Shown in pieces: positions 50,104 through 57,605 of a DNA stretch of 64,000 nucleotides. Each line of letters opens with the position of its first letter. Within the stretch, counting starts at the first letter, position 1. The stretch spans positions 248,001 through 312,000 of the forward strand of contig NZ_PGDQ01000003.1 in the NCBI RefSeq assembly GCF_003073135.1. The letters run 5' to 3'. The position numbers were made by a program, and so were the translations under genes. The notes below the pieces were generated by a model that worked only from the letters and a program-made list of their open reading frames with translations, did no database searches and was not told the DNA's origin. Origin of the DNA: Euzebya rosea. Lineage in GTDB: Bacteria; Actinomycetota; Nitriliruptoria; Euzebyales; Euzebyaceae.

Positions 50104-50425
50104 CGGCGGGGCGGGCCGAGTCGAGCCTGGCCTTCGGCTGCAACGTCTCGTGCACTTCGCCCGACATGGGCGTCGAGCTGCACGAGGGCCGCGTGGACTC
50201 GTGCACCTCAGTGCACCCGTGAACCGAGCTGCACAGTTCCGCCGGCGGTTCAGACGTACCGGGGGAGGCGGGTTGGCGTTGCGGCGGGGTCGGCCCGGGT
50301 CGAGGCTGGCCTTCGGCTGCCACGTCTCGTGCACTTCGGCCGACATGGGCACCGAGCTGCACGAGGGCCGCTTGGACTCGTGCACCTCAGTGCACCCGTG
50401 AACCGAGCTGCACAGTTCCGCCGGG
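50104..50425. repeat. 143-bp direct repeat, two copies
   Basis: Copy one is 50104-50246, copy two 50283-50425. The second half is almost identical, including cgtctcgtgcacttc, gagctgcacgaggg and cagtgcacccgtgaaccg; the first third has drifted. Each copy contains an inverted repeat ctcgtgca/tgcacgag and about six TGCA cores, so it could fold into a multi-stem RNA. Confidence 0.85.
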
Positions 50426-50439
50426 TGGTGCACGCGTCC

Positions 50440-50569
50440 CCAGACCGCCGGTAGGGCGTCCTGCGGTCCTCCTCCGTCGTGTCCTCAGACGCGCTGTGTG
50501 CCTGGTGCAGGCGCCTCCAGACCCCCGGTGGGGCGTCCTGTGGGCCTCCTCCGTCGTGTCCTCAGACGC
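50440..50569. repeat. 53-bp direct duplication including the 3' end of the sugar transferase gene
   Basis: ccagaccgccggtagggcg... at 50440-50492 is repeated at 50517-50569 with a few changes. The second copy holds the stop codon and last two codons of the sugar transferase gene (stop at 50562-50564), so the gene end itself was duplicated outward. Confidence 0.8.
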
Positions 50570-51401
50570 CCTTGTGCGCGCCCAGCGCGGCGAACGGCGT
50601 CGCGAAGAGGATGCGGAGGTCCTCGCGGAGGCTGACGCGGTCGACGTAGTCGAGGTCGACGTCAACATGTTCGTGCATGTCGCCCTCGCCGCGCATGGAG
50701 ATCTGCCACAGGCCGGTCACGCCGGGCTTCACGGCGTGGCGGCGGTGCATCCACGGTTCGTAGTGGCGGTTGATCACGACCGGCAGCTCCGGGCGGGGGC
50801 CGACCAGGCTCATGTCGCCGCGGACGACGTTGATCAGCTGCGGCAGCTCGTCGATGGACAGCTTGCGCAGCGTGCGGCCGACCGCGGTGTGGCGGGGGTC
50901 GGCGTCGGTCTTGTGGGTCTGGCGACGCTCGATGCCGTCCCAGCGGCCCTCCGCCAGCGCCTCGAGGTCCTTCTGGCTCGTGGACCTGCGGTCGTGGCCC
51001 ATGGTGCGCAGCTTCAGCACCGTGAACCGCCGGCCGTTCAGGCCGATGCGCTCCTGTCGGAAGATGACGCCCCTGCCCATCGTCATCCGCACGGCCAGCA
51101 TGCCGGCCAGGAGGAGGGGCAGGGTCAGCAGGAGCAGAAGACCTCCAGCAAGGCGGTCCAGCGCAGGCTTGACCACCTTCACGTACACACCGTCGGGGCG
51201 GTCGGTGCCGTCGACCTGGGCCTGCAACCGCGCGATCGTGGCCTTCTCGTCCTCCGAGACGGTGCGTGGCGCGGCGACGACCGTCACGGCGTCGTAGGCC
51301 GGGCGGGCGTGGGCGGTCGGGCGTGCATCGACGTCGACGGCGGTGCCATCGATCACGTCGGCGGACGATCCGCTGGGGCTGTTGTCGGGATGGACGAGCA
51401 T
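50562..51401 (-). CDS. bacterial sugar transferase (priming glycosyltransferase)
   Basis: A 279-residue enzyme that transfers a sugar-1-phosphate to undecaprenyl phosphate, starting polysaccharide or glycoprotein glycan assembly. One hydrophobic helix (LAGGLLLLLTLPLLLAGML, about 83-101) precedes the catalytic part: RIGLNGRRFTVLKLRTM, LRKLSIDELPQLINVVRGDMSLVGPRPE and VKPGVTGLWQI are the family signatures. The first ~75 residues are variable. It stands alone; no other polysaccharide genes are near. ATG 51399-51401 with AAGGA upstream. Confidence 0.93.
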   Translation of the reverse strand: MLVHPDNSPSGSSADVIDGTAVDVDARPTAHARPAYDAVTVVAAPRTVSEDEKATIARLQAQVDGTDRPDGVYVKVVKPALDRLAGGLLLLLTLPLLLAGMLAVRMTMGRGVIFRQERIGLNGRRFTVLKLRTMGHDRRSTSQKDLEALAEGRWDGIERRQTHKTDADPRHTAVGRTLRKLSIDELPQLINVVRGDMSLVGPRPELPVVINRHYEPWMHRRHAVKPGVTGLWQISMRGEGDMHEHVDVDLDYVDRVSLREDLRILFATPFAALGAHKGV

Positions 51402-51556
51402 GGGTACGCAGGAGTCCTTGGGTTCTCACTCAGTGTGCCACTACGTTGCGTGTTTCGACAGTGCAGAGCGGATTCTTGAGTGCCATGTGCAGCGGTTCGC
51501 TGATGCAGGCGGGGCGGATGGGGGACGACCCGACCGGACATGCAAGGATCGGGGAC

Positions 51557-52444
51557 GTGACGTTCACCGATTACGACTCCGTGTTCCGCAAGAAGTTGTT
51601 CGCCGATCGGGTGGCCCTGGTCACCGGTGGTGGGACGGGCATCGGCAGGGCCATCGCCCACGAGCTGGCAGCCCTCGGCGCCACGGTGGTCATCGCCGCA
51701 CGCCGGGAGGAGCCGCTGCGGGAGACCGTGGCCGAGATCGAGGCGGCGGGCGGCTCGGCCGACCACGTGATCGCCAACATCCGCGATGCCGACGAGGTCG
51801 AGGCCATGGTGGCCACCGTGGTCGAACGGCACGGCCGGCTGGACCTGCTGGTCAACAACGCGGGGGGCCAGTTCCCCTCACCTGCGGAGCAGATCTCGCC
51901 CAACGGGTGGCGCACCGTCGTCGACCTCAACCTCAACGGCACGTTCCTCGTGACCCGTGCGGCCTTCAACGCCTGGATGGGGAAGCACGGAGGGGCCATC
52001 GTGTCGGTCGTGGCCGACATGTGGAACGGCTTTCCCTACATGTCCCACACGGCGGCGGCGCGAGCGGGCGTGGTGAACATGACCATGAGCCTCGCGGTGG
52101 AGTGGGGGGCCAGGGGCGTGCGGATCAACGCGGTCGCGCCCGGCACGATCTACTCCAGCGGCATGTCCACCTACGACGAGGAGTTCCAGCGGACGGCGGC
52201 CCAGCAGTCCTCCCGCATACCGGCCGGCCGCGTGGGCACGGAGTCCGAGACCTCGGCCGCGGTGGTGTTCCTCCTCTCCCCGGCCGCATCCTTCATCACC
52301 GGCGAGACCCTGCGCGTCGACGGCGGCGGATCGCTCCTCAAGGCGCCCATGGTCCCGGTGGAGGCCCACCGCAACATGCCGACCTACGACGGGTTCCACC
52401 TCGCTCGGGAGATCCCCGAGGAGTGGCTGCCCCCGCAGGCCTGA
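51557..52444 (+). CDS. SDR-family reductase, PECR-like (trans-2-enoyl-CoA reductase)
   Basis: A 295-residue short-chain dehydrogenase. LVTGGGTGIGRAIAHEL is the NADP loop, NNAGGQFPSP the middle motif. The C-terminal part follows the peroxisomal trans-2-enoyl-CoA reductase closely: HTAAARAGVVNMT, VAPGTIYSSG and FLLSPAASFITGETLRVDGG. In this group the usual YxxxK becomes TxxxR, so the mechanism differs from normal SDR enzymes. It probably reduces enoyl-CoA. GTG 51557 has GGGGA upstream. Divergent from the sugar transferase over 155 bases. Confidence 0.9.
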   Translation: MTFTDYDSVFRKKLFADRVALVTGGGTGIGRAIAHELAALGATVVIAARREEPLRETVAEIEAAGGSADHVIANIRDADEVEAMVATVVERHGRLDLLVNNAGGQFPSPAEQISPNGWRTVVDLNLNGTFLVTRAAFNAWMGKHGGAIVSVVADMWNGFPYMSHTAAARAGVVNMTMSLAVEWGARGVRINAVAPGTIYSSGMSTYDEEFQRTAAQQSSRIPAGRVGTESETSAAVVFLLSPAASFITGETLRVDGGGSLLKAPMVPVEAHRNMPTYDGFHLAREIPEEWLPPQA

Positions 52445-52509
52445 CTCGAGGGCGGTCGGCACTGAGCGTGTCGGATTCGGTGCCGCCCATCGCAGGACCC
52501 CGACACGCG

Positions 52510-53298
52510 TCAGAGGCCGGCGCCAACCTCCAGGGCGACCAGCAGCGCCAGCACCGCTGCGTCGGCCAGCAGGATCATCGCCCCGATGATGTCGCCGGTC
52601 AGCCCGCCCAGTCGCCGAACGGCGCTGACCCTGACCGCGAACGCCGCAGCCCCTGCTGCCAGCACCACCGGGATGGCCTCGAGGCCGGCGAACGCCGTGG
52701 TCGCGGCCACCGCGGTCACCCCGGCAGCGAGGGCGGGGGCGACACGGAGGTGGTCCAGCAGGACCGCGCCCGACCCCTCGCCGCGGGCGGGCACGGCGTT
52801 GAGCATCGCGACGGCCGTGGCGCCGCGGCTGAGGCTGCCGGCGACCACCAGCGCCGCCGCTCCCGCCACCGGGCTGAGCGCGGCCAGCAGGTTGACGCGC
52901 AGCAGGACGACCAGGACGAGCGCCAGCACCCCGTAGGCCCCGGTCGCGGAGTCCTTCATGATCCGCAGCCGGTCAGCGGGCGTGCGCCCGCCGAACAACC
53001 CGTCGGCGGTGTCGGCGAGGCCGTCCTCGTGCAGCGCACCGGTCAGCATCACGGTGGCCACGACGGCCAGGACCGCGGCAGCCCGGGTCGGCAGGGCGAG
53101 CGCGGCCATCCACCACACGAAGCCGGACAGCCCGCCCACCAGGGCGCCCACGACCGCGTACCAGGCCACGCTGTCGGCGACGTCGCGATCGTCCTCCAGG
53201 GGGTCGCCGACGGGCAGCCGGGTGAGCAGCTGCAGGGCCACGAGGAACAGACGGGGATGCACGGGTATGGCCATCATCGCCGGTCGGTGGGCGATCAT
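52510..53298 (-). CDS. cobS: adenosylcobinamide-GDP ribazoletransferase (cobalamin synthase)
   Basis: A 262-residue inner-membrane enzyme that joins alpha-ribazole to adenosylcobinamide-GDP, a late step of vitamin B12 synthesis. LTRLPVGD at the start, VMLTGALHEDGLADTADGLFGG (the acidic metal/phosphate motif; key residues His, Asp and Asp) and ATGAYGVLAL are the family marks; the chain has about seven membrane helices. The start may be ATG 53298 or ATG 53274, the latter nearer to typical CobS proteins. No other cob genes are in the window. Divergent, eight bases away, from its degenerate paralogue. Confidence 0.93.
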   Translation of the reverse strand: MIAHRPAMMAIPVHPRLFLVALQLLTRLPVGDPLEDDRDVADSVAWYAVVGALVGGLSGFVWWMAALALPTRAAAVLAVVATVMLTGALHEDGLADTADGLFGGRTPADRLRIMKDSATGAYGVLALVLVVLLRVNLLAALSPVAGAAALVVAGSLSRGATAVAMLNAVPARGEGSGAVLLDHLRVAPALAAGVTAVAATTAFAGLEAIPVVLAAGAAAFAVRVSAVRRLGGLTGDIIGAMILLADAAVLALLVALEVGAGL

Positions 53299-53306
53299 GC
53301 AGATCG

Positions 53307-54038
53307 ATGCGCGCTGTCCTCGCCCTGTTCACCGCCCTGCCCGTCGAGTGGGACGGCGACGACCTCGACCGGTCGTGGCTGCTGGCCCCCGTGGTCGGGA
53401 TGCTCATCGGGCTGGTGTGGTTCGTGTTCCACCAGCTGACGGTCGGACTGGTCGGCCCGGTCGTCGCCGGGGCGTTCGTCGTGGCGGTCAGCGCCGCGCT
53501 GACGGGCAGCCGCGGGTTCCGTGGGCTCGTGGGCCTGGCCGACGCGATGGGCGGCGCCCCTGCCGTGCCCGGTGCGCCGCCGATGGCGGGGGTCGGGGCG
53601 CTGGCGGTGGCGCTGGTCGTCGTGGTCGAGGCCAACCTCATCCAGCGGGTGAACCTGGCCCCGGAGATGATCGTGGTCGTCCCGCTCGTGGCGAGGGGAG
53701 TGCAGGCCCTCCTGCTGCGCGCCGGGGACGACATGGTCGGCGTCACCCCACCCAGCCCCCGGGCCAAGCTCGGCCTGGGCCTCGTCCTGCTCGCCCTGCT
53801 GGCCCTGCCGATCCCCCTGCACTCGCTCGTCCGTCCGGAGCGGCTGAACGGCCCGCTGGACGCGGTCGGGTACCTGACGCTGGGCGTGGCGGCGCTGGCG
53901 GGCGCCTTCGTGGTCGGTGGGATCACCCGCGCGTGGACCATGGCGCGCTTCGGTCCCCTCGACCCGCGCGGATGGCACACGATCGGCCTGTTCGCCGAGG
54001 TCGCAGCGCTGGTCGTCGTGGCGGTCCGGATCGACTGA
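53307..54038 (+). CDS. membrane protein, degenerate CobS paralogue
   Basis: A 243-residue membrane protein that aligns by eye with the adjacent CobS: ALFTALPVEWDGDDL with LLTRLPVGDPLEDD, LAPVVGMLIGLVWFV with YAVVGALVGGLSGFVW, SAALTGSRGFRGLVGLADAMGG with MLTGALHEDGLADTADGLFGG, and the C-terminal FGPLDPRGWHTIGLFAEVAALVVVAV with LGGLTGDIIGAMILLADAAVLALLVAL. The HEDGLADTADG motif is lost (only one Asp kept), so it is not an active synthase. Length and helix number are kept. It may be a regulatory subunit or a repurposed transporter-like protein. Confidence 0.75.
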   Translation: MRAVLALFTALPVEWDGDDLDRSWLLAPVVGMLIGLVWFVFHQLTVGLVGPVVAGAFVVAVSAALTGSRGFRGLVGLADAMGGAPAVPGAPPMAGVGALAVALVVVVEANLIQRVNLAPEMIVVVPLVARGVQALLLRAGDDMVGVTPPSPRAKLGLGLVLLALLALPIPLHSLVRPERLNGPLDAVGYLTLGVAALAGAFVVGGITRAWTMARFGPLDPRGWHTIGLFAEVAALVVVAVRID

Positions 54039-54087
54039 TCCCGACCCGTTCCTGCGCCCGGGGGAGGGGTGGGTGGCTGGCCGCTGC

Positions 54088-54146
54088 TAGGCTGGGGTGC
54101 AACGTTGCCGGCCGATTCCGGTCGGCGTTCTCGAAATCAGAAGGAG
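54088..54146 (+). promoter_or_regulatory. promoter and ribosome site of infA
   Basis: TAGGCT (54088-54093) is the -10 box; AAGGAG (54141-54146) is the ribosome site, 13 bases before ATG 54160, longer than usual. A short hairpin (ggccgattccggtcggc) lies between. Confidence 0.5.
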
Positions 54147-54159
54147 CACGACTCACCAC

Positions 54160-54468
54160 ATGGCCAGGCGACGCAGCGGCCGCCGCCCCTCACAGTCGAG
54201 GCGGTACATCGACGAGGAGACCCGCGCAAAGCGCGAGGCTCGCTCGGGCAACACCAAGGAAGACGCGCTCGAGATGGAGGGCGTCATCGAGGAAGCCCTC
54301 CCCAACACCATGTTCCGCGTGAAGCTGGACAACGGGCATTCCATCCTCGGACACATCTCCGGGAAGATGCGCAAGCACTACATCCGGATCCTCCCGGGCG
54401 ACCGGGTCACCGTCGAGGTGTCCCCCTACGACCTGACTCGCGGCCGGATCACCTACCGGTACAAGTAG
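54160..54468 (+). CDS. infA: translation initiation factor IF-1 with N-terminal extension
   Basis: A 102-residue protein whose last ~72 residues are IF-1 almost to the letter: [37 protein letters not shown] and [17 protein letters not shown]-1 blocks the ribosomal A site during start-codon selection. The first ~31 residues ([15 protein letters not shown], then a charged helix) are an Arg-rich extension not found in usual IF-1, and no alternative start lies nearer the conserved core except one Met at the core itself (MEGV). The gene is alone instead of in the ribosomal-protein operon, so it may be an additional copy. Confidence 0.92.
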   Translation: MARRRSGRRPSQSRRYIDEETRAKREARSGNTKEDALEMEGVIEEALPNTMFRVKLDNGHSILGHISGKMRKHYIRILPGDRVTVEVSPYDLTRGRITYRYK

Positions 54469-54505
54469 ACCCCTTCGGGCCCGTCCTGCGGCCCTGAACG
54501 ACGCA

Positions 54506-54531
54506 CGGCTCCCCGATCACTCGGGGAGCCG
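54506..54531 (+). terminator. intrinsic terminator of infA
   Basis: Perfect 11-base stem CGGCTCCCCGA / TCGGGGAGCCG with loop TCAC, followed by TTCTGGTTC. It also lies 32 bases after the convergent quinone reductase stop and may serve both strands. Confidence 0.85.
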
Positions 54532-54562
54532 TTCTGGTTCAGGTGCGACCGGTCCTGCCGGG

Positions 54563-55546
54563 TCAGTCGACGACGAGGAGGATCTTGCCGACGTGGGTGC
54601 TGGACTCCAGCTCCTCGTGGGCGGCGGCGACGTCGGACAGGGTGTGGCGTGAGTGGATGATCGGGCGCAGGGTGCCGTCGGCGAACCCCGGCCACACGTC
54701 GGTGACGAGCCGATCGGCCAGCGCCGCCTTGGCGTCCACCGGTCGGGCACGAAGGGTCGACCCCATGACGCTGAGCCGCTTGGACAGCACGAGGCCCAGG
54801 TTGATCTCGGCCTTCGCGCCGCCCATCAGCCCGATGGTCACCATCCGGCCGTCGGGCTCGAGAACCGACAGGTTCTGGGCCAGGTAGGGCCCGCCGATGA
54901 TGTCGAGCACGACGTCGACGCCCCGGCCGTCGCGTGCGTCTCGGATGGCGTCGGCGAAGGAGTCCACGTCCCTGTAGTTGATCGCCAGGTCCGCGCCGAG
55001 CTCCCGACAGGCCTCCAACTTGTCCTCGGTGCCCACCGTGACGACCACCTCGGCGCCGGCACGCGTCGACAGCAGGATCCCCGCCGTGCCCACGCCGCTC
55101 GAGCCGCCGTGCAGCAGCACCGTCTCGCCGGCCGTCAGGCCCGCCCGCAGGAAGACGTTGTCGTAGGCGGTGGCGTACACCTCGGGCACCGCGGCGGCCG
55201 ACACCACGTCAAGGCCCGGGGGGAGGGGCATGGCGGTGCGGGCCGGCACCACGGCCATGGAGGCGTAGCCGCCGCCCCCGACGACGGCGCAGACCTCGTC
55301 GCCCTCGCGCCAGCCGGTGACGGCCACCCCCATCCCGACGACGCGGCCGGAGAGCTCGAGCCCCAGCGTGTCGGGGGCGCCGGGCGGTGGTGGGTACATG
55401 CCGCGACGCTGCAGGATGTCGGCGCGGTTGACCGCCGTGGCGGCCACCTCCACCAGCAGGTCCTCGGGACCGGGTTCGGGATCGGGGAGCTCGACCAGCT
55501 CCAGGGCTTCGACGCCTCCGGGTGACGGGGCGATGACGGCGCGCAT
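54563..55546 (-). CDS. zinc-free MDR quinone oxidoreductase (PIG3-like)
   Basis: A 327-residue NADPH-dependent reductase of the medium-chain family. VNRADILQRRGMYPPP is the PIG3/quinone reductase marker, LHGGSSGVGTAGILLSTRAGAEVVVTVGTEDK-type GGSSGVGT is the NADPH loop, and INLGLVLSKRLSVMGSTLRAR follows. No zinc-binding Cys/Glu pattern. It probably protects against quinones by reduction. It converges with infA. The upstream start is ATG 55544-55546. Confidence 0.92.
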   Translation of the reverse strand: MRAVIAPSPGGVEALELVELPDPEPGPEDLLVEVAATAVNRADILQRRGMYPPPPGAPDTLGLELSGRVVGMGVAVTGWREGDEVCAVVGGGGYASMAVVPARTAMPLPPGLDVVSAAAVPEVYATAYDNVFLRAGLTAGETVLLHGGSSGVGTAGILLSTRAGAEVVVTVGTEDKLEACRELGADLAINYRDVDSFADAIRDARDGRGVDVVLDIIGGPYLAQNLSVLEPDGRMVTIGLMGGAKAEINLGLVLSKRLSVMGSTLRARPVDAKAALADRLVTDVWPGFADGTLRPIIHSRHTLSDVAAAHEELESSTHVGKILLVVD

Positions 55547-55598
55547 GTGTGGTGACGGACCTCCGGGTGGGCCATGACTCGGCCCGGCAAGCGGCTGC

Positions 55599-55604
55599 TA
55601 GGAT
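55599..55604 (+). promoter_or_regulatory. -10 box before S1-domain gene
   Basis: TAGGAT (TANNNT) starts 76 bases before ATG 55675, so this gene has a longer leader than most here; the -35 is unclear. Confidence 0.4.
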
Positions 55605-55674
55605 ACGGCCCAACTCTACGTACTCGAACGAGCTGCAGCGTGCCTCCGACCGGGGGCAGGTCAGCGGAAGGAGC

Positions 55675-56043
55675 ATGGTGTCAGCACAGGTAGGTGACGT
55701 CGTCACCGGCAAGGTAGTGAAGCTTCAGGACTTCGGAGCGTTCGTCGAGATCGACGCCGAAACGACTGGCTTGGTCCACATCTCCGAGGTCCACCGTGAC
55801 TTCGTCGACAACATCCACGCCTACCTCACGGAGGGCCAGGAGGTCGAGGTGAAGGTCGTCGGCATCAAGGAGGACGGCCGCATCGACCTGTCGATCAAGC
55901 GTGCTGAACCCGACTGGAGCGACGAACCGAAGCCACGCCCCACGGCGAAGGTCGACAAGGAGTTCAACCAGCGCCTCCGGAAGTTCATGCACCAGTCCGA
56001 CATGATCCAGGGCGAGGTGCGCAAGCGGAAGCGCTCCACCTGA
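55675..56043 (+). CDS. S1 RNA-binding domain protein
   Basis: A 122-residue protein with one S1 domain (residues ~5-75: VGDVVTGKVVKLQDFGAFVEI, TTGLVHISEV, LTEGQEVEVKVVGI, GRIDLSIKRAE) and a basic, helical tail. It resembles small S1 proteins of the YugI/GSP13 type that bind 30S ribosomes. The start may be ATG 55675 or GTG 55678; the AAGGAG at 55668-55673 is close to both. The lone receiver gene follows 26 bases on. Confidence 0.9.
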   Translation: MVSAQVGDVVTGKVVKLQDFGAFVEIDAETTGLVHISEVHRDFVDNIHAYLTEGQEVEVKVVGIKEDGRIDLSIKRAEPDWSDEPKPRPTAKVDKEFNQRLRKFMHQSDMIQGEVRKRKRST

Positions 56044-56069
56044 GCCTTCTGCGACGAGGGGACTGAACC

Positions 56070-56555
56070 GTGGTCAGGGTGCTCGTCGTCGACGACGACG
56101 CGAACGTGCGGTTCACCGTCCGCGTGGCGCTCGAGGGATCGCCACCGAGCGGACAACCCATGGCGGTCATCGAGGCCGCCAACGGTGTCGAGGCGTTGCA
56201 GGCAACGCAGCACGACACCTTCGACCTCGTCCTGCTCGACATCATGATGCCGGGCCTGGACGGGTTCGCGGTGCTGCACGCCCTGCGACAGCACGGCGAC
56301 GACCCGCCGGTGGTCATGCTGACCGCCCGGGGGCGCGAGGTCGACATCGTCAACGCCTTCAGGGCGGGGGCAGACGGGTACGTCACCAAACCCTTCGACG
56401 TCGACGAGCTCGCGAACCTGGTCGCCGACCTGACGGGCCTGGAGGTCAGCGAACGTCGGGCGCTGCGGGTCAAGGAGCTCGAACGTGCCGAGCTGCTGCT
56501 GCAGCTCGAGCACGGCTTCGGCGCCGGGCCGCCGGAAACGTCGAACCCCGCCTGA
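56070..56555 (+). CDS. stand-alone response-regulator receiver
   Basis: A 161-residue protein with a receiver domain: VLVVDDDANVRF holds the acidic pocket, LLDIMMPGLDG the phosphorylated Asp, MLTARGRE the Thr, and GYVTKPFDVDEL the Lys. A ~40-residue helical tail (rich in Glu/Leu/Ala) follows with no DNA-binding domain. It could act by protein contact. GTG start; the stop TGA at 56553-56555 lies inside the stem of the terminator. Confidence 0.92.
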   Translation: MVRVLVVDDDANVRFTVRVALEGSPPSGQPMAVIEAANGVEALQATQHDTFDLVLLDIMMPGLDGFAVLHALRQHGDDPPVVMLTARGREVDIVNAFRAGADGYVTKPFDVDELANLVADLTGLEVSERRALRVKELERAELLLQLEHGFGAGPPETSNPA

Positions 56556-56569
56556 GGACAGGCGGGGTT
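56544..56569 (+). terminator. terminator overlapping the stop codon of the receiver gene
   Basis: Perfect 11-base stem AACCCCGCCTG / CAGGCGGGGTT with loop AGGA. The last codons and the TGA stop of the receiver gene form the left arm, so a terminating ribosome would cover it. Confidence 0.85.
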
Positions 56570-56592
56570 CGTCAGGTGTGGGGGCGAGGGCG

Positions 56593-57579
56593 CTAGCCCA
56601 GCACGCCCTGGTCGGTGAGGAAGGTCTCGGCGACCTCGGCCGGGTCGGCCAGGTCGACGCGAAGCTGCCGGATCATCTCCGTCACGTTCTCGGTGGTCAG
56701 GACCGCCGACACGGCGTTCAGCGCCTCGGTCGCGGCGTCGGTGTTGGCGTCGGTGCGGATGACCGGGACGATGTTCTCGGCCGGCTGCAGGTCCTGGTCG
56801 TCGTCGAGCAGCACCCAGTCGTTGGCCGCGATGACCCCGTCGGTGGTGAACAGCAGCGCCACGTCGATCTCGCCCGCGGACAGGGCCTCGATGGTGACCG
56901 GACCGCCGGCGTCGAGCGAGCGGAAGTCCCCGAAGGTCACGCCGTAGGTCGACTCGTAGCCCGGGATGCACAGCGGACGCTCCGGGCACTCCGGCGGGCC
57001 CCCGAGGGTCAGGTCGCCGGCGACGTCGGCCAGGTCGCTGACGGTGGACAGGCCGTACTCGTCGGCGGTCTCCTGCCGGACGACCAGGCCGTTCTTGTCC
57101 TGGGCGTCGGAGGGCTCCAGCACGTCGACGCCCTGCTCGGCGAAGCGCTCGCGCAGCAGCTCGGTGGTGGCCTCGGTGTCGCCGGTGGCCTCGCCAGCAC
57201 CCTCGTTGAGGAACTCCAGCGCCGTCCCCACGTACTCGGGGTACACGTCGATCTCGCCGGAGGTCAGCGCGGGCAGCACGACCTCGCGTGACCCCAGCTG
57301 GTAGCGGCGCTCGACGGTGTACCCGGCGTCCTCCAGGGCCAGGGCGTACATCTCGGCCACGAGCTCCTGCTCGTCGAAGTTGGTGGAGCCCACGGTGATG
57401 TCACCGAGCTCCTCGGGGGTGTCGGCACCTTCGTCGGTCGTGCCGTCGGTCGCCTCCTCGGCGTCGTCGGCGGCGTCCTCGGCGCCGTCGTCGTCGGAGG
57501 AGCAGGCGCTGGCCACGAGGGCCAGCACCAGCATCAGCAGGAACACCGCCATGCGGCTGCGGGTGAACGAGGTGGTCAT
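56593..57579 (-). CDS. glycine betaine/choline ABC transporter substrate-binding lipoprotein
   Basis: A 328-residue extracytoplasmic lipoprotein of the OpuC/ProX/ QAT type. The signal peptide ends in a lipobox (LVASAC) with an acidic linker (Asp/Glu rich) after it. VGSTNFDEQELVAEMYALAL, YQLGSREVVLPALTSGEIDVYPEYVGT and KNGLVVRQETADEYGL are typical of the betaine/choline binders. It delivers the osmolyte to the permeases encoded upstream. Last gene of a four-gene minus-strand operon. Confidence 0.93.
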   Translation of the reverse strand: MTTSFTRSRMAVFLLMLVLALVASACSSDDDGAEDAADDAEEATDGTTDEGADTPEELGDITVGSTNFDEQELVAEMYALALEDAGYTVERRYQLGSREVVLPALTSGEIDVYPEYVGTALEFLNEGAGEATGDTEATTELLRERFAEQGVDVLEPSDAQDKNGLVVRQETADEYGLSTVSDLADVAGDLTLGGPPECPERPLCIPGYESTYGVTFGDFRSLDAGGPVTIEALSAGEIDVALLFTTDGVIAANDWVLLDDDQDLQPAENIVPVIRTDANTDAATEALNAVSAVLTTENVTEMIRQLRVDLADPAEVAETFLTDQGVLG

Positions 57580-57605
57580 CAGGGTCTTCCTTCGGGTCAG
57601 TACGG

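Larger units (their letters stand above)
49956..50561. other. 606-base intergenic region filled with direct repeats
   Basis: After the operator cluster the gap holds a 143-base unit present twice (period 179) and a 53-base unit present twice (period 77). No reading frame here has normal codon bias or a ribosome site, so no gene is supported. Confidence 0.7.

Noticed and set aside
50104-50569. Direct repeats as a CRISPR array
   Set aside because: Only two copies of each unit, the units are 143 and 53 bases, and no cas gene is near.
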